From NCBI GenBank assembly GCA_030829955.1, contig JAURNY010000018.1, positions 30,377 through 94,376 on the forward strand: DNA of 64,000 bases. Reading direction: 5' to 3'. Below are positions 36,599 to 48,090 of this stretch, piece by piece. Both the position numbers and the translations under genes were made by a program. Source of the DNA: Gammaproteobacteria bacterium (GTDB lineage Bacteria; Pseudomonadota; Gammaproteobacteria; Eutrophobiales; Eutrophobiaceae). Position 1 is the first letter of the stretch. Every line of letters starts with the position of its first letter. The notes below the pieces were generated by a model that worked only from the letters and a program-made list of their open reading frames with translations, searched no databases and was not told the DNA's origin.

Positions 36599-37735
36599 TT
36601 GACTGTTAAAGCATTATTAGCATTAGAAGATGGCACCTTGTTTCACGGCAAGTCTATAGGGGCATCCGGTGACTCAGTAGGGGAAGTGGTTTTTAACACG
36701 GCACTCACTGGTTATCAGGAGATCCTTACTGATCCTTCTTATTACAAACAAATCGTTACGTTGACCCATCCTCATATCGGTAACACAGGTATTACTCCTG
36801 AAGACGAAGAGTCAGCAGGCGTATCTGTGAGTGGTATGGTGATTAAAAATTTACCTTTTATTACCAGTAACTGGCGTAGCAAGGAGTCGCTTGGTGATTA
36901 CTTAAAGCGACACAACATAGTAGCGATAGCAGATATTGATACTAGACAATTAACCCGTCATTTAAGAGAGCAGGGCGCATTAAAAGGTTGTCTTGTTGCT
37001 GGTGAAAACATTGATGATAGGGCAGCCATTGCTAAAGCGAATGAATTTCCTGGCTTAGTAGGCATGGATTTGGCAAAAGAAGTCACAGTAAATGAGCCTT
37101 ACCAATGGACAGAGCGGACCTGGTATGCGAAGAATGGTTATGAAACTCCTACCGTAGAAAATATTTATAAAGTGGTGGCATATGATTTTGGAGTTAAACG
37201 AAATATTTTACGTATTTTAGCGAATCTTGGTTGCGAACTGACAGTTGTTCCTGCTATGACACCTGCTAAAGAAGTTCTGGAAATGAAACCTGATGGTGTA
37301 TTTTTATCAAATGGTCCTGGCGATCCGGATCCATGTGATTATGCGATTAAAGCAATCAAGATCTTTATTGAAAAAGGTATACCAACTTTTGGTATTTGTT
37401 TGGGGCATCAGTTACTCGCTCTCGCATTGGGTGCGAAAACAATCAAGATGAAGTTTGGTCATCATGGTGCAAACCATCCCGTAAAATCTGTAGAAGATTC
37501 AAGAGTCATGATTAGTAGTCAAAATCATGGTTTTGCGGTTGATGAAAAAACATTACCGGAAGTATTGCTGGCGACACATCATTCTTTATTTGATGGGTCG
37601 TTACAGGGTATCCACCATCGTGATAAACCTGCTTTTAGTTTTCAAGGGCATCCTGAAGCAAGCCCCGGGCCACATGATTTACGTCCTGTCTTTGATCATT
37701 TTATTGAATTAATGCAGGCCTATAAAAAACTCTAA
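36599..37735 (+). CDS. carA: Carbamoyl-phosphate synthase small subunit
   Basis: Glutaminase subunit that feeds ammonia to CarB for arginine and pyrimidine synthesis; 378 residues. The N-terminal domain begins [17 protein letters not shown]. The class I glutamine amidotransferase part has SNGPGDP, the nucleophile in [10 protein letters not shown] and the His-Glu pair in [10 protein letters not shown]. The TTG at 36599 gives the canonical [12 protein letters not shown] and lies 7-8 bases after GAGAGGT. A TTG five codons earlier overlaps the ribosome site. carB follows after 3 bases. Confidence 0.96.
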   Translation: MTVKALLALEDGTLFHGKSIGASGDSVGEVVFNTALTGYQEILTDPSYYKQIVTLTHPHIGNTGITPEDEESAGVSVSGMVIKNLPFITSNWRSKESLGDYLKRHNIVAIADIDTRQLTRHLREQGALKGCLVAGENIDDRAAIAKANEFPGLVGMDLAKEVTVNEPYQWTERTWYAKNGYETPTVENIYKVVAYDFGVKRNILRILANLGCELTVVPAMTPAKEVLEMKPDGVFLSNGPGDPDPCDYAIKAIKIFIEKGIPTFGICLGHQLLALALGAKTIKMKFGHHGANHPVKSVEDSRVMISSQNHGFAVDEKTLPEVLLATHHSLFDGSLQGIHHRDKPAFSFQGHPEASPGPHDLRPVFDHFIELMQAYKKL

Positions 37736-37738
37736 ACT

Positions 37739-40700
37739 ATGCCAAAAAGAACAGACATCGATAGTATTCTCATCATCGGCGCCGGCCCAATTATTATTGG
37801 GCAAGCGTGTGAATTTGATTATTCTGGTGCTCAGGCGTGTAAAGCATTACGTGAAGAAGGTTATCGCGTTATTCTGGTAAATTCTAATCCGGCGACCATC
37901 ATGACCGATCCGAATATGGCCGATGCTACTTATATTGAACCCGTGCATTGGCAAACACTTGAACAGATTATTGCCAAGGAAAAACCTGATGCCATCTTGC
38001 CGACCATGGGTGGGCAAACAGCATTGAACTGTGCCCTAGACCTTGAGAAGCATGGTGTCCTGAAAAAATATGGTGTTGAATTGATCGGTGCTAAAAAAGA
38101 TGCCATCGATAAAGCTGAAGACCGCGATCGTTTTCGTGCGGCCATGAAAAAGATTGGTTTGGCGATGCCCTATTCAGAGGTAGTCAATACAATAGAAGGT
38201 GCGACTGAAGTAATGGAAAAAGTTGGTTTTCCTGCGATTGTAAGACCTTCGTTCACCATGGGAGGTACTGGTGGTGGTATCGCCTATAATCGTGATGAAT
38301 ACATGGAATTGTGTAAGCGGGGTATAGATGCTTCGCCAACCAACGAAATACAGATCGATAAATCCATTATCGGCTGGAAAGAATATGAAATGGAAGTTGT
38401 CAGGGACAATAAAGACAACTGTATTATTATCTGCTCGATTGAAAATCTGGATCCCATGGGTGTTCATACAGGTGATTCGATCACGATCGCGCCGGCTCAG
38501 ACACTAACGGATAAGGAATATCAGATCATGCGTGATGCCTCACTTGCGGTATTACGTGAGATTGGTGTTGATACTGGTGGTTCAAACGTTCAGTTTGCAG
38601 TGAATCCCGAAGATGGTGAATTAATAATTATTGAGATGAACCCGCGTGTGTCTCGTTCATCGGCATTGGCATCAAAAGCAACCGGTTTTCCTATCGCTAA
38701 AGTTGCCGCTAAATTAGCTGTCGGTTACACACTTGATGAACTGGATAATGAAATTACAGGTGGAGTTACCCCTGCTTCATTTGAGCCAAGTATTGATTAC
38801 ATTGTTACCAAGATTCCACGTTTCACCTTTGAAAAATTTCGACAGGCAGACAACCGATTAAATACTCAAATGAAATCGGTCGGTGAAGTAATGGCAATCG
38901 GTCGAACCTTTCAGGAATCTTTGCAGAAAGCCATCCGCGGATTGGAAACCGGTATGACCGGTTTGAATGAAATGGTCGATACTAATGACGAAAATGCGAT
39001 GGAAACGATAGAAAAGAATCTTCGTGTACCGATGAATGGTGATCGACTGTGGTATGTTGCGGATGCTTTTAGACATGGTTTAAGCATGGAGCAGATCTTT
39101 GATACCTGCAGTATTGATCCCTGGTTTCTAGTACAAATTGAAGATTTGGTGAAGGAAGAAAATGCGCTGAAGTCTACTGGAGTAAATTCATTAAATGCAG
39201 AGCGGTTACGTGAATTAAAACAAAAAGGTTTTTCTGATGCGCGCATTGCGGAGCTTACCAATGAAAAAGAGGCGGAAATACGTAAAAAGCGTATTGATAG
39301 TGGCGTTCGCCCAGTCTATAAACGTGTCGATACATGTGCCGCAGAATTCGCTTCAAACACCGCATATATGTATTCCTCTTATGATAGTGAATGTGAAGCA
39401 GCACCAACTGAAAAACAAAAGATCATGGTGTTGGGTGGTGGTCCTAATCGTATCGGTCAGGGTATAGAGTTTGATTATTGTTGTGTGCAGGCTGCGTTTG
39501 CCATGCGTGAAGCCGGTTATGAAACCATTATGGTGAATTGTAATCCGGAAACCGTTTCTACCGATTACGATACATCGGATCGTTTATATTTTGAATCTCT
39601 AACTTTGGAAGATGTGCTGGAGATTATCCATGTTGAAAAACCGTATGGTGTGATTGTGCAATATGGTGGACAAACACCTTTGAAAATTGCTCGTGCATTA
39701 GAAGCGGAAGGTGTTCCCATCATTGGTACTACACCTGATAGCATTGACCTTGCCGAGGATCGTGAACGCTTTCAGAGGCTGCTGAATAAGCTTGGTCTTA
39801 AACAACCGCCAAACAGAACTGCGCGAACTTTGGATGATGCGATTGTTAAAGCTGGAGAAATTGGCTATCCGTTAGTTGTCAGACCTTCTTATGTATTAGG
39901 TGGTCGTGCAATGGAGATCGTTTATAACGAGGACGATCTGAAAAACTATATGGATAGGGCGGTAGAAGTATCGCACGAATCACCGGTCTTGTTAGATCGT
40001 TTTCTGGATGATGCTATAGAAGTCGATGTTGATGCTATCTCAGATGGTAAGGACGTTTGCATAGCCGGTATTATGGAACACATTGAACAGGCCGGTGTGC
40101 ATTCCGGTGATTCGGCCTGTTCATTACCTCCTTATAGTTTGAGTGAAGATGTTCAGAATGAACTTGCCCTTCAGGTTGGCGCAATGGCGCGTGGTTTGAA
40201 AGTAATTGGCTTGATGAATACGCAGTTTGCAATTCAGGGTGATGATATATATGTGCTTGAAGTTAACCCTAGAGCGTCAAGAACAGTACCTTTTGTATCA
40301 AAAGCAACGGGTATGTCTGTTGCTAAAATAGCTGTGAATTGCATGGTGGGTAATACTCTATCTTCACAGGGTGTAAGTGATATACCTATGCCAGACTACT
40401 TTTCAGTAAAGGAATCAGTTTTCCCGTTTATAAAATTCCCTGGAGTTGATCCATTATTAGGACCGGAGATGAAATCAACTGGTGAAGTAATGGGTGTAGG
40501 AAAATCTTTTGGTGAAGCTTTTTCCAAAGGGCAGCTTGCAGCAGGTGAAACTTTTCCTTCGGAAGGCAAGGCATTTCTCAGTGTGAAAGAGAGAGATAAA
40601 GAGGGCATCATACAAGTTGCTAAAGATTTAAGTGAATTAGGTTATACCATATGCGCTACTCATGGCACTTGCGAGACTCTGAAGAAAGCCGGCATTGAAT

Positions 40701-40963
40701 GTGAACGTGTTAATAAGGTTAGAGAAGGACAACCGCATATTGTCGATATGTTGAAGAATGATCAAATTGATCTGATCGTGAATACGACGGAAGGTAAAAA
40801 AGCGATCGCTGACTCATTTTCAATCAGGAGAACAGCGCTACAACATAATGTTTTCTATACTACGACCATGGCAGGTGCGATGGCGACCACATCGGCTCTG
40901 AAAGATCGCAACAATATTAGTGTGAATTGTTTGCAACAATTACATAAGGGGAAGATTGAATGA
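37739..40963 (+). CDS. carB: Carbamoyl-phosphate synthase large subunit
   Basis: Synthesises carbamoyl phosphate from bicarbonate, ammonia and two ATP; 1074 residues with the duplicated ATP-grasp plan. The first half carries [20 protein letters not shown] and [14 protein letters not shown], the second half [18 protein letters not shown] and [14 protein letters not shown]. The C-terminal MGS-like allosteric domain (about 935-1074) binds UMP/ornithine in the family. It overlaps greA by 4 bases, giving the common gammaproteobacterial order carA-carB-greA. Confidence 0.98.
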   Translation: MPKRTDIDSILIIGAGPIIIGQACEFDYSGAQACKALREEGYRVILVNSNPATIMTDPNMADATYIEPVHWQTLEQIIAKEKPDAILPTMGGQTALNCALDLEKHGVLKKYGVELIGAKKDAIDKAEDRDRFRAAMKKIGLAMPYSEVVNTIEGATEVMEKVGFPAIVRPSFTMGGTGGGIAYNRDEYMELCKRGIDASPTNEIQIDKSIIGWKEYEMEVVRDNKDNCIIICSIENLDPMGVHTGDSITIAPAQTLTDKEYQIMRDASLAVLREIGVDTGGSNVQFAVNPEDGELIIIEMNPRVSRSSALASKATGFPIAKVAAKLAVGYTLDELDNEITGGVTPASFEPSIDYIVTKIPRFTFEKFRQADNRLNTQMKSVGEVMAIGRTFQESLQKAIRGLETGMTGLNEMVDTNDENAMETIEKNLRVPMNGDRLWYVADAFRHGLSMEQIFDTCSIDPWFLVQIEDLVKEENALKSTGVNSLNAERLRELKQKGFSDARIAELTNEKEAEIRKKRIDSGVRPVYKRVDTCAAEFASNTAYMYSSYDSECEAAPTEKQKIMVLGGGPNRIGQGIEFDYCCVQAAFAMREAGYETIMVNCNPETVSTDYDTSDRLYFESLTLEDVLEIIHVEKPYGVIVQYGGQTPLKIARALEAEGVPIIGTTPDSIDLAEDRERFQRLLNKLGLKQPPNRTARTLDDAIVKAGEIGYPLVVRPSYVLGGRAMEIVYNEDDLKNYMDRAVEVSHESPVLLDRFLDDAIEVDVDAISDGKDVCIAGIMEHIEQAGVHSGDSACSLPPYSLSEDVQNELALQVGAMARGLKVIGLMNTQFAIQGDDIYVLEVNPRASRTVPFVSKATGMSVAKIAVNCMVGNTLSSQGVSDIPMPDYFSVKESVFPFIKFPGVDPLLGPEMKSTGEVMGVGKSFGEAFSKGQLAAGETFPSEGKAFLSVKERDKEGIIQVAKDLSELGYTICATHGTCETLKKAGIECERVNKVREGQPHIVDMLKNDQIDLIVNTTEGKKAIADSFSIRRTALQHNVFYTTTMAGAMATTSALKDRNNISVNCLQQLHKGKIE

Positions 40964-41436
40964 CGCAACGACCTTTAACTGCAAAAGGCGCTGAAAAATT
41001 AAAAAAACAACTGCATAAATTAAAGACCGTTGAGCGCCCACGAATTACAGCAGCTATAGCAGAAGCTCGTGCGCATGGCGATTTGAGTGAAAATGCGGAG
41101 TATCATGCTGCTCGTGAACAACAAAGTTTTAATGAAGGCAAGATAAATGCAATTGAATCTACTTTGGCCGAAGCACAGATAATTGATATAATGAAAATAG
41201 ATGCAGAGGGTAGGGTGGTATTCGGTGCAACAGTTGATTTGTTAAACATTTATACCGATGAAGAAGTTTCCTATCAAATCGTCGGTGAAGAAGAAGCCGA
41301 TATAAATGAAAAACAAATTTCTATTTCTTCACCTATCGCTAAGGCCTTGATTGGCAAACTTGAAGGTGATGTTGTCGATGTTAATGCCCCAGGTGGCCTG
41401 GTTGAATACGAGATACTTGAAGTTCGTTATATCTAG
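40960..41436 (+). CDS. greA: Transcription elongation factor GreA
   Basis: Rescues backtracked RNA polymerase by stimulating transcript cleavage; 158 residues. The N-terminal coiled coil carries the acidic tip ([17 protein letters not shown]), with the Asp/Glu that enter the polymerase secondary channel. The C-terminal FKBP-like domain ends [13 protein letters not shown]. The start overlaps the carB stop by 4 bases (ATGA). Confidence 0.98.
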   Translation: MTQRPLTAKGAEKLKKQLHKLKTVERPRITAAIAEARAHGDLSENAEYHAAREQQSFNEGKINAIESTLAEAQIIDIMKIDAEGRVVFGATVDLLNIYTDEEVSYQIVGEEEADINEKQISISSPIAKALIGKLEGDVVDVNAPGGLVEYEILEVRYI

Positions 41437-41459
41437 AGAATTTTAAGTTATAAAATATC

Positions 41460-42080
41460 ATGTCTAAAAAAAAGCCAAACAAACGTTGGCTTCATGAGCA
41501 GAATTCTGATTTTTATGTGAAACAGGCGCGCAATGAGAATTATAGATCGCGTGCAATATATAAACTTCAGGAAATTGATCAAAAAGATAAGCTTATCAAA
41601 CCGGGTATGTGTGTGGTGGATTTGGGTGCTGCGCCAGGCGGTTGGTCACAATATGCCATTCAACAAGTCGGGCAAAACGGACAGGTGTTTGCTCTGGATC
41701 TGCTGGATATGGAACCGATCATGCGTGTTAATTTTATACAGGGTGATTTTACTGAAAATGAGGTTGAACAGCGCTTACTGTCTGAGATCAAGCAGGAGCG
41801 GGTAGACCTTGTAATTTCAGATATGGCCCCCAATTTAACAGGTATACGTGATACCGATCAGGCGCGAAGTATGGCGCTGGCAGAACTGGTATTAGACTTT
41901 TGCCACAAGGTGTTAAAGCCCGGTGGTGATTTATTACTTAAGGTTTTTGAAGGAGCCGGAACACAGGAATTTCGTCAGGAATTAGGGGAACATTTCTCCA
42001 AAATTATGACTCGAAAACCATATGCATCGAGAGATAAATCACGTGAATTTTATGTTTTGGCTCGTTTTTATGGTTTATAG
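41460..42080 (+). CDS. rlmE: 23S rRNA 2'-O-ribose U2552 methyltransferase RlmE (FtsJ)
   Basis: SAM-dependent methylation of U2552 in 23S rRNA late in 50S assembly; 206 residues. SAM motif VVDLGAAPGGWSQYA, a second motif DLVISDMAPNLTGIRDTDQ, and the K-D-K-E catalytic residues spread over RAIYKLQEID, SDMAPN, LLLKVFEGAG and REFYVLA. It sits upstream of ftsH, the usual heat-shock-linked pair, with 33 bases between. Confidence 0.97.
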   Translation: MSKKKPNKRWLHEQNSDFYVKQARNENYRSRAIYKLQEIDQKDKLIKPGMCVVDLGAAPGGWSQYAIQQVGQNGQVFALDLLDMEPIMRVNFIQGDFTENEVEQRLLSEIKQERVDLVISDMAPNLTGIRDTDQARSMALAELVLDFCHKVLKPGGDLLLKVFEGAGTQEFRQELGEHFSKIMTRKPYASRDKSREFYVLARFYGL

Positions 42081-42113
42081 TGAATAAATTGATTAGTTAA
42101 GAGGGTTTAGGAA

Positions 42114-44039
42114 TTGAACGAAATGGCTAAAAATCTGGTGCTCTGGGTAGTAATCGCCATGGTGCTGATGATGGTTTTCAAAAACTTTGGTAATCCTGCA
42201 ACTGCTTCGGATATGCCCTATTCAGAATTTATCAGTAAGGTAAAAAGCGGTCAGGTCACTAGAGTTAATATTGAAGGTAACACAATCTCTGGTCAGACGG
42301 CAGATAATAATTATTTCAATACCTATAGTCCTGAAACTAGCAATGAAGCTTTGATTGGTACATTGCTTAATAACAATGTTGAGATTAAAGGGTTGGAACC
42401 AAACCGTAATTCATTCTGGTCGCATGCCTTAATTTCCTGGTTCCCGATTCTCTTTTTAGTGGGAGTCTGGATTTATTTTATGCGTCAGATGCAAGGCGGT
42501 GGTAACGGTCGTGGTGCTTTGTCATTTGGTAAAAGCCGTGCCCGCATGTTGAATGAAGATCAGGTCAAAATAACCTTTAATGATGTTGCAGGTGTTGAAG
42601 AAGCGAAAGAAGAAGTTGGAGAACTTGTTGAGTTCTTGCGCGATCCGGGCAAATTTCAGAGACTAGGCGGTAAAATTCCTTCTGGTGTTTTAATGGTGGG
42701 TTCTCCGGGTACGGGTAAAACCTTATTGGCAAAAGCCATCGCTGGTGAAGCGAAAGTGCCTTTCTTTACCATTTCCGGTTCTGATTTTGTTGAGATGTTT
42801 GTTGGAGTTGGTGCATCACGTGTGCGTGATATGTTTGAACAGGCTAAGAAACATGCGCCATGTATTATTTTCATAGATGAAATTGATGCTGTTGGACGAC
42901 ATCGTGGGGCAGGTCTTGGTGGCGGGCATGATGAACGCGAACAAACGTTAAACCAGTTATTAGTTGAAATGGATGGTTTTGAAGGTAATGAAGGTGTCAT
43001 TGTTATTGCTGCAACCAACCGCCCGGATGTACTGGACCCTGCTTTATTAAGACCAGGACGTTTTGACCGTCAGGTGGTTGTTCCGTTACCTGATATCAAA
43101 GGTCGAGAATACATTTTGAAAGTCCATATGCGTAAAGTGGCATTGGGTGATGATGTGAAACCCAATATTATCGCTCGTGGCACGCCAGGGTTCTCTGGTG
43201 CCGATCTGGCAAACCTCGTGAATGAAGCAGCTTTGTTTGCAGCTCGCGGTAACAAGAAGTTAGTTGATATGGACGACTTTGAACGTGCTAAAGACAAGAT
43301 CATGATGGGTGCCGAACGTCGTTCAATGGTGATGGGAGAAGAGGAAAAGAAATTAACCGCTTATCACGAAGCAGGTCATGCGATTGTTGGTCGTTCAGTC
43401 CCATCACATGATCCGGTATACAAGGTAACGATTATTCCCCGTGGACGTGCTCTAGGTGTGACCATGTTTTTACCTGAAGAAGATCGATTGAGTTATACAA
43501 AAGAATTACTGGAAAGCCAGTTATCCAGTCTGTTCGGTGGTCGAATTGCGGAAGAATTAATCTTTGGTAAAGATAAAGTAACCACTGGTGCTAGTAACGA
43601 TATTGAACGCGCTACTCAACTAGCTCGTAACATGGTGACTAAATGGGGGTTGTCAGAAAAGCTTGGTCCACTAACGTACAGTGAAGATGATGGCGAAGTT
43701 TTTCTTGGCCATTCTGTCACTCAACATAAGGCGATCTCAGATGAGACAGCAAATACAATCGATAGCGAGATAAGAGCTGTGATTGATCGTAATTATGATC
43801 GTGCAGAAAAGATATTGAATGAAAACATTGAAAAATTACATTTGATGGCTAATGCATTGATTAAATATGAAACTATAGATTCTGATCAGATAGATGACAT
43901 CATGAATGGCAATGTGCCAAGACAACCTTCAAATTGGGATGAATCTGGGGATGAAGATGGTGGTACACCTGCCAAAGCTGCCGGTGAGTCAGATAAAGAT
44001 AGTGCGCCTACGGGAGAGCCGCCAGCTAGACCGGCATAA
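42114..44039 (+). CDS. ftsH: ATP-dependent zinc metalloprotease FtsH
   Basis: Membrane-anchored AAA+ protease that degrades misfolded membrane proteins and regulators such as LpxC; 641 residues. Two N-terminal TM helices (about 6-24 and 102-121) are followed by Walker A GSPGTGKT (with Ser where Pro is common), Walker [12 protein letters not shown] and the second region of homology [17 protein letters not shown]. The zinc site is HEAGH at 418-422. The TTG at 42114 gives [11 protein letters not shown] and has GAGGG 8 bases upstream. An ATG three codons later is an alternative. Confidence 0.97.
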   Translation: MNEMAKNLVLWVVIAMVLMMVFKNFGNPATASDMPYSEFISKVKSGQVTRVNIEGNTISGQTADNNYFNTYSPETSNEALIGTLLNNNVEIKGLEPNRNSFWSHALISWFPILFLVGVWIYFMRQMQGGGNGRGALSFGKSRARMLNEDQVKITFNDVAGVEEAKEEVGELVEFLRDPGKFQRLGGKIPSGVLMVGSPGTGKTLLAKAIAGEAKVPFFTISGSDFVEMFVGVGASRVRDMFEQAKKHAPCIIFIDEIDAVGRHRGAGLGGGHDEREQTLNQLLVEMDGFEGNEGVIVIAATNRPDVLDPALLRPGRFDRQVVVPLPDIKGREYILKVHMRKVALGDDVKPNIIARGTPGFSGADLANLVNEAALFAARGNKKLVDMDDFERAKDKIMMGAERRSMVMGEEEKKLTAYHEAGHAIVGRSVPSHDPVYKVTIIPRGRALGVTMFLPEEDRLSYTKELLESQLSSLFGGRIAEELIFGKDKVTTGASNDIERATQLARNMVTKWGLSEKLGPLTYSEDDGEVFLGHSVTQHKAISDETANTIDSEIRAVIDRNYDRAEKILNENIEKLHLMANALIKYETIDSDQIDDIMNGNVPRQPSNWDESGDEDGGTPAKAAGESDKDSAPTGEPPARPA

Positions 44040-44061
44040 TTTATCAAACATTAAAAAAATC

Positions 44062-44094
44062 GCTGTGTAGACAATGTCTACACAGCTTTTTTTT
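44062..44094 (+). terminator. Strong intrinsic terminator after ftsH
   Basis: GCTGTGTAGACA (44062-44073) and TGTCTACACAGC (44075-44086) form a near-perfect long stem with a tiny loop. Eight T follow (44087-44094). It separates ftsH from glmM. Confidence 0.92.
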
Positions 44095-44126
44095 GGGTTA
44101 AAATATAGTTATTTTTATGGAGTACC

Positions 44127-45479
44127 GTGATTAGTTCTTCAAAACGAAAATATTTTGGTACCGACGGGATTCGCGGAGGTGTTGGTAGCGGCGTAATTAC
44201 ACCTGACTTTATTATGAAGTTAGGCTGGGCGGCAGGTCGTGTATTGGCAAAACAAGGTATCGGGCCGGTAGTGATTGGTAAAGATACACGTATTTCAGGT
44301 TATATGTTTGAGTCAGCATTGGAAGCTGGATTATCTGCAGCTGGGGTTGATATACGTCTATTAGGGCCTATGCCCACACCAGGCATAGCATTTTTAACCA
44401 AAAGCACGCGCGCTCAGGCAGGAATTGTCATTAGTGCCTCGCATAATGCATTTTATGATAATGGGATCAAATTTTTTTGTTCTGAAGGTAAAAAATTACC
44501 TGATGAAATAGAGCAGGAGATAGAAGGTGAATTGGAACAGCCTATGCAACTGGTACATTCAAGAGACTTAGGCAAAGCCAGACGTATTACTGATGCACCC
44601 AGAAGATATATTGAATTCTGTAAATCAAGATTATTGAGTAATGTCGATTTTAAGGGGCTACGTGTTGTGGTCGATTGTGCAAATGGAGCCACTTATCATA
44701 TTGCACCAAAAGTTTTTGAAGAATTAGGTGCAGAGGTAATTACTATCGGGGCTGAACCTGATGGTTTAAATATTAACGAAGATTGTGGTGCAACTGCACC
44801 TGAATTACTTATTAAGCATGTTAAGGAAAAACGTGCTGATTTGGGCGTGGCACTGGATGGTGATGGCGATAGATTGATGCTTGTTGATCATAAAGGTAAT
44901 TTAGTTGATGGCGATGATGTCCTGTTTATTATTGCCAAACTAAAACAAGAAAGCCTGAATGGTGGTGTTGTTGGAACGTTGATGAGTAATCTTGGTTTGC
45001 AAGAGGCTATTCAACAAATGGATATGGACTTTTATCGTGCCGCTGTTGGTGATCGATATGTTATCGAAATGCTCAACGATAAAAATCTTAAGCTAGGCGG
45101 TGAAACATCAGGTCATATTATTAACCTTGATATGACAACAACCGGCGACGGGATAATTGCTGCATTGCAGGTAATTGAAGAAATGATCGTTGAAAATAAA
45201 ACATTATTTGAACTTGCTGAAGGCGTACATAAATATCCGCAGATAATGAAAAACGTCAAATTTGCGAAGAAATTTGATGTTAAGTCTAACTCTGAAATTA
45301 ATATTGCGATTAAAGATGTCGAAAAATCTTTGGGCAACAAGGGTAGGGTTGTTTTGCGTCCGTCTGGAACTGAGCCATTAGTCAGGGTGATGGTAGAAGG
45401 TGAAAATAGACTACAAGTTGAAAAGTATGTTAATCAATTGGTTGATAAAGTCGAAGAAGTTGTATCGAGTTTGAATTAA
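44127..45479 (+). CDS. glmM: Phosphoglucosamine mutase GlmM
   Basis: Converts glucosamine-6-phosphate to glucosamine-1-phosphate for peptidoglycan and LPS; 450 residues. The phosphoserine loop is ISASHNAFYDNGIK with S105, and the metal loop is DGDGDRLM. KYFGTDGIRG opens the protein and RPSGTEPLVRVMVE closes it. The start is GTG after a GGAG site. Usually folP lies between ftsH and glmM; it is absent here, and a strong terminator and about 30 bases separate the genes. Confidence 0.97.
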   Translation: MISSSKRKYFGTDGIRGGVGSGVITPDFIMKLGWAAGRVLAKQGIGPVVIGKDTRISGYMFESALEAGLSAAGVDIRLLGPMPTPGIAFLTKSTRAQAGIVISASHNAFYDNGIKFFCSEGKKLPDEIEQEIEGELEQPMQLVHSRDLGKARRITDAPRRYIEFCKSRLLSNVDFKGLRVVVDCANGATYHIAPKVFEELGAEVITIGAEPDGLNINEDCGATAPELLIKHVKEKRADLGVALDGDGDRLMLVDHKGNLVDGDDVLFIIAKLKQESLNGGVVGTLMSNLGLQEAIQQMDMDFYRAAVGDRYVIEMLNDKNLKLGGETSGHIINLDMTTTGDGIIAALQVIEEMIVENKTLFELAEGVHKYPQIMKNVKFAKKFDVKSNSEINIAIKDVEKSLGNKGRVVLRPSGTEPLVRVMVEGENRLQVEKYVNQLVDKVEEVVSSLN

Positions 45480-45885
45480 GTATTTATAATTTTTTATATA
45501 TATTAGTTTCGCTTTAATAGCGACCCCCATTTTTTAGAAAAAGGAGGCAAGAAAACTTTTCTCTAATGCTCTCATCTGCGGTTGCTCTTAAAATTTAATC
45601 CCAATGATATGCCGCTTATACATTCACCCCTGAATGAATATCCTAAAACAGACGTTCTAGACAATAGGATGTTGTCTATGCGCATACCGTTGAAAATAAA
45701 AGCGTGGTGAGGGAATCACGCAGTGATAACTTATTTGGGTGATTTTTTCTTTTAGGTCCTTTTTTCTGACTACTCAAAGAAAAGGGACTCGCCATTATGC
45801 GAAAAAGCAATATTGAAAGAAAATACTGTTTAGAAAACAGGCTAAATCGATTGATTAAATACCCATTCTTATCCGATAGCTGACA
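45480..45885. other. Gene-free stretch with a cluster of inverted repeats
   Basis: No gene is seen in these 406 bases between convergent glmM and the ArsC-like gene. Five pairings occur in 280 bases. TCGCT/AGCGA with a nearby T-run (about 45508-45535) is probably the glmM terminator. The others are CATTCA (45621)/TGAATG (45631), TAGACAA (45658)/TTGTCTA (45672), GCGTG (45702)/CACGC (45717) and GTCCTTTTTTCT (45756)/AGAAAAGGGAC (45778). The arrangement resembles a composite intergenic repeat or a structured RNA. I cannot decide which. Confidence 0.4.
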
Positions 45886-46233
45886 TTAAAACTTTAGCGA
45901 TTTATAAGTATTTTCACTGAAGCCAATAGTAATATTATTTTTTATTTCCAAGACGGGGCGTTTAATGATGGTTGGGTTCTCGACTATTAACTCAACGGTT
46001 TTATTTTTATTTTTTATCTCTTTTTCTTCGTCGGAAAGTTTTCGCCATGTAGTACCGCGTTTATTGATGAGTGTTTCACTATCAACTTGTTTCAGAAATT
46101 GATTGACTAATGTTTTGTTGATGCCATCAACGCGTAAGTCGTGGAAGGTATAAGGCACGGAATGACAGTCTAACCATTTCCGTGCCTTTTTAACTGCATC
46201 GCAGTTTTTTATACCATAGAGAATTACCGACAT
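45886..46233 (-). CDS. ArsC/Spx-family thioredoxin-fold protein (YffB-like)
   Basis: Small thioredoxin-fold protein of 115 residues from the ArsC/Spx superfamily. The single active-site cysteine is C11 in YGIKNCDAVKKARKWL. Conserved blocks are VPYTFHDLR, NKRGTTWRKL and PTIIKRPVLE. It lacks the extra cysteines of true arsenate reductases. The position 7 bases downstream of dapD is typical of the YffB branch, which sits beside dap genes in many Gammaproteobacteria. Its actual role is unknown. Confidence 0.9.
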   Translation of the reverse strand: MSVILYGIKNCDAVKKARKWLDCHSVPYTFHDLRVDGINKTLVNQFLKQVDSETLINKRGTTWRKLSDEEKEIKNKNKTVELIVENPTIIKRPVLEIKNNITIGFSENTYKSLKF

Positions 46234-46240
46234 AGATTAT

Positions 46241-47062
46241 TTAAAGATCGCGTAGGATTTCGTTAATACCTACTTTACTACGAGTCTTCTCATCTACTGT
46301 CTTTACAATTACTGCGCAATACAAACTATAAGAGCCATCTTTAGACGGCAGGTTCCCTGATACGACTACTGAGCCCGGTGGAATATAGCCATAGGTAACT
46401 TCGCCGGTGCTGCGATCATAAATACGTGTGCTTTGACCAATGTAGACACCCATTGAAATCACAGAACCTTCACCAACGATAACACCTTCAACGACTTCAG
46501 AACGCGCACCGATAAAACAGTTATCTTCAATAATGGTTGGGTTTGCTTGTAATGGTTCCAATACACCACCGATACCAACACCACCAGATAAGTGAACGTT
46601 TTTACCAATCTGTGCACATGAACCCACTGTCGCCCAGGTGTCAACCATGGTACCGGTATCTACGTAAGCACCGATATTGACGAAGCTGGGCATCAACACC
46701 ACGTTTTGTCCGATAAAACTACCGCGTCTGACTGTTGCTGTCGGTACAACTCGCGCGCCGGTTTCAATAAAACTTGTTTTGGTGTAGCCGTAAAATTTGT
46801 TTGGAATTTTATCGTAGTAATTCGTGTGTCCGCCTTGAATCACAACATTGTTATCAATCATGAATGACAACAGGACAGCTTTTTTCAGCCATTGATGGAC
46901 GACCCATTCTCCATCAATCTTTTCCGCGATTCTTAATTGTCCACTATCCAGTTTCCATAATATATCTTCTACCACATCCTTGATTTCTTTACTGGGGCTA
47001 TTTGACTCTAACTGAGCACGATTTTCAAATTGATCATTAATTAGTTGTTCCAGATCACTCAT
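46241..47062 (-). CDS. dapD: Tetrahydrodipicolinate N-succinyltransferase DapD
   Basis: Succinylates tetrahydrodipicolinate in the succinylase branch of lysine/diaminopimelate synthesis; 273 residues. A short helical N-terminal domain precedes a left-handed beta-helix with hexapeptide repeats ([20 protein letters not shown] region, then [23 protein letters not shown]). The family block [19 protein letters not shown] is present. It is divergent from an EamA transporter with about 70 bases between starts. Confidence 0.97.
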   Translation of the reverse strand: MSDLEQLINDQFENRAQLESNSPSKEIKDVVEDILWKLDSGQLRIAEKIDGEWVVHQWLKKAVLLSFMIDNNVVIQGGHTNYYDKIPNKFYGYTKTSFIETGARVVPTATVRRGSFIGQNVVLMPSFVNIGAYVDTGTMVDTWATVGSCAQIGKNVHLSGGVGIGGVLEPLQANPTIIEDNCFIGARSEVVEGVIVGEGSVISMGVYIGQSTRIYDRSTGEVTYGYIPPGSVVVSGNLPSKDGSYSLYCAVIVKTVDEKTRSKVGINEILRDL

Positions 47063-47131
47063 GATTCGTTCCTGTATTTAATATTGTTATTAGCTGTACC
47101 TTATCAAGCGCGTAAGTATATGCTATGCGCT

Positions 47132-48004
47132 ATGTCAACCCAACCATCAAATCAATTAAATCCTGTTTTTGCCTGTATTATTTCGGCCTGTAGTTGGGGC
47201 GTGTTGTGGTATCCACTAAGGCTATTGCAGAAAAATGGTGTCGATGGTTTATGGGCAACACTACTTATTTATTCCGTTGCTATATTTACCGTTTTTAAGC
47301 CATGTTGGCAGAAGCGTCATTCCTTTTCTGAAAATTATTGGCTATATTTTCTACTTGCACTTACATCGGGCTGGACCAATCTTGCATTTATTTTAGCGAT
47401 GCTCAGCAGTGAAGTGGTTCGGGTATTATTGTTGTTTTATCTATCACCCATATGGGCCATTATCATGGCTCGAATCATTCTGCATGAGAAATTTACCTTA
47501 TCAACATTGTTAAGTTTGATTATTGCCATAACGGGGGCATTATTAATGCTGTGGCAGGATGGGTTATTACAACAAGGATTAAGTACGTCGGATATCTATG
47601 CGCTTTCTTCCGGTTTTGCCTTTGCACTGACGAACATTGTTGTCAGAAAGCTTGGAGTGATACATTGGAGTAAAAAAATTGGTGCTGCCTGGCTAGGGGT
47701 AGTTGTTATCAGTATTTCAGGAATTATCATAACTCAGAATATGAATTTTCCCGAAATTAATCAGTATTCATTATTACTTATTATATTTACTGCTTTTCCA
47801 TTTATGTTTGTCATGACATGGATGGCACAATACGGTGTGACACATCTGCCTATTCGTATATCGTCAATTATATTTTTACTTGAAATACTGGCAGGCGCAT
47901 TATCCGCCGTCTGGCTAACCAATGAAGTGATACATGAAAGAGAGCTAATCGGTGGAATATTTATTGTCATTGCCGGGATTGTAAGTGTCTGGAAAAAACA
48001 ATAA
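47132..48004 (+). CDS. EamA/DMT-family transporter
   Basis: Membrane exporter of the drug/metabolite superfamily, about 290 residues from the ATG at 47132. It has ten predicted hydrophobic helices in two EamA repeats. The first repeat begins FACIISACSWGVLWYPLRLL. ITGALLMLWQDGLL lies in the middle, and the second repeat ends ISSIIFLLEILAGALSAVWL then GGIFIVIAGIVSVWKK. The longer open frame to 47045 would overlap the divergent dapD start and is less likely. Substrate unknown; amino acids and metabolites are typical. Confidence 0.88.
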   Translation: MSTQPSNQLNPVFACIISACSWGVLWYPLRLLQKNGVDGLWATLLIYSVAIFTVFKPCWQKRHSFSENYWLYFLLALTSGWTNLAFILAMLSSEVVRVLLLFYLSPIWAIIMARIILHEKFTLSTLLSLIIAITGALLMLWQDGLLQQGLSTSDIYALSSGFAFALTNIVVRKLGVIHWSKKIGAAWLGVVVISISGIIITQNMNFPEINQYSLLLIIFTAFPFMFVMTWMAQYGVTHLPIRISSIIFLLEILAGALSAVWLTNEVIHERELIGGIFIVIAGIVSVWKKQ

Positions 48005-48090
48005 ATGCAATAGTGGATATTCGATTGGCTCAAATTAATGTATTCTTTGCGACCTTTGAAAAACGATAGTTAATAGAAGGTTATTCTGTA

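Noticed and set aside
47045..47131. Extended start of the EamA transporter
   Set aside because: It would overlap the divergent dapD start; the ATG at 47132 fits the family.
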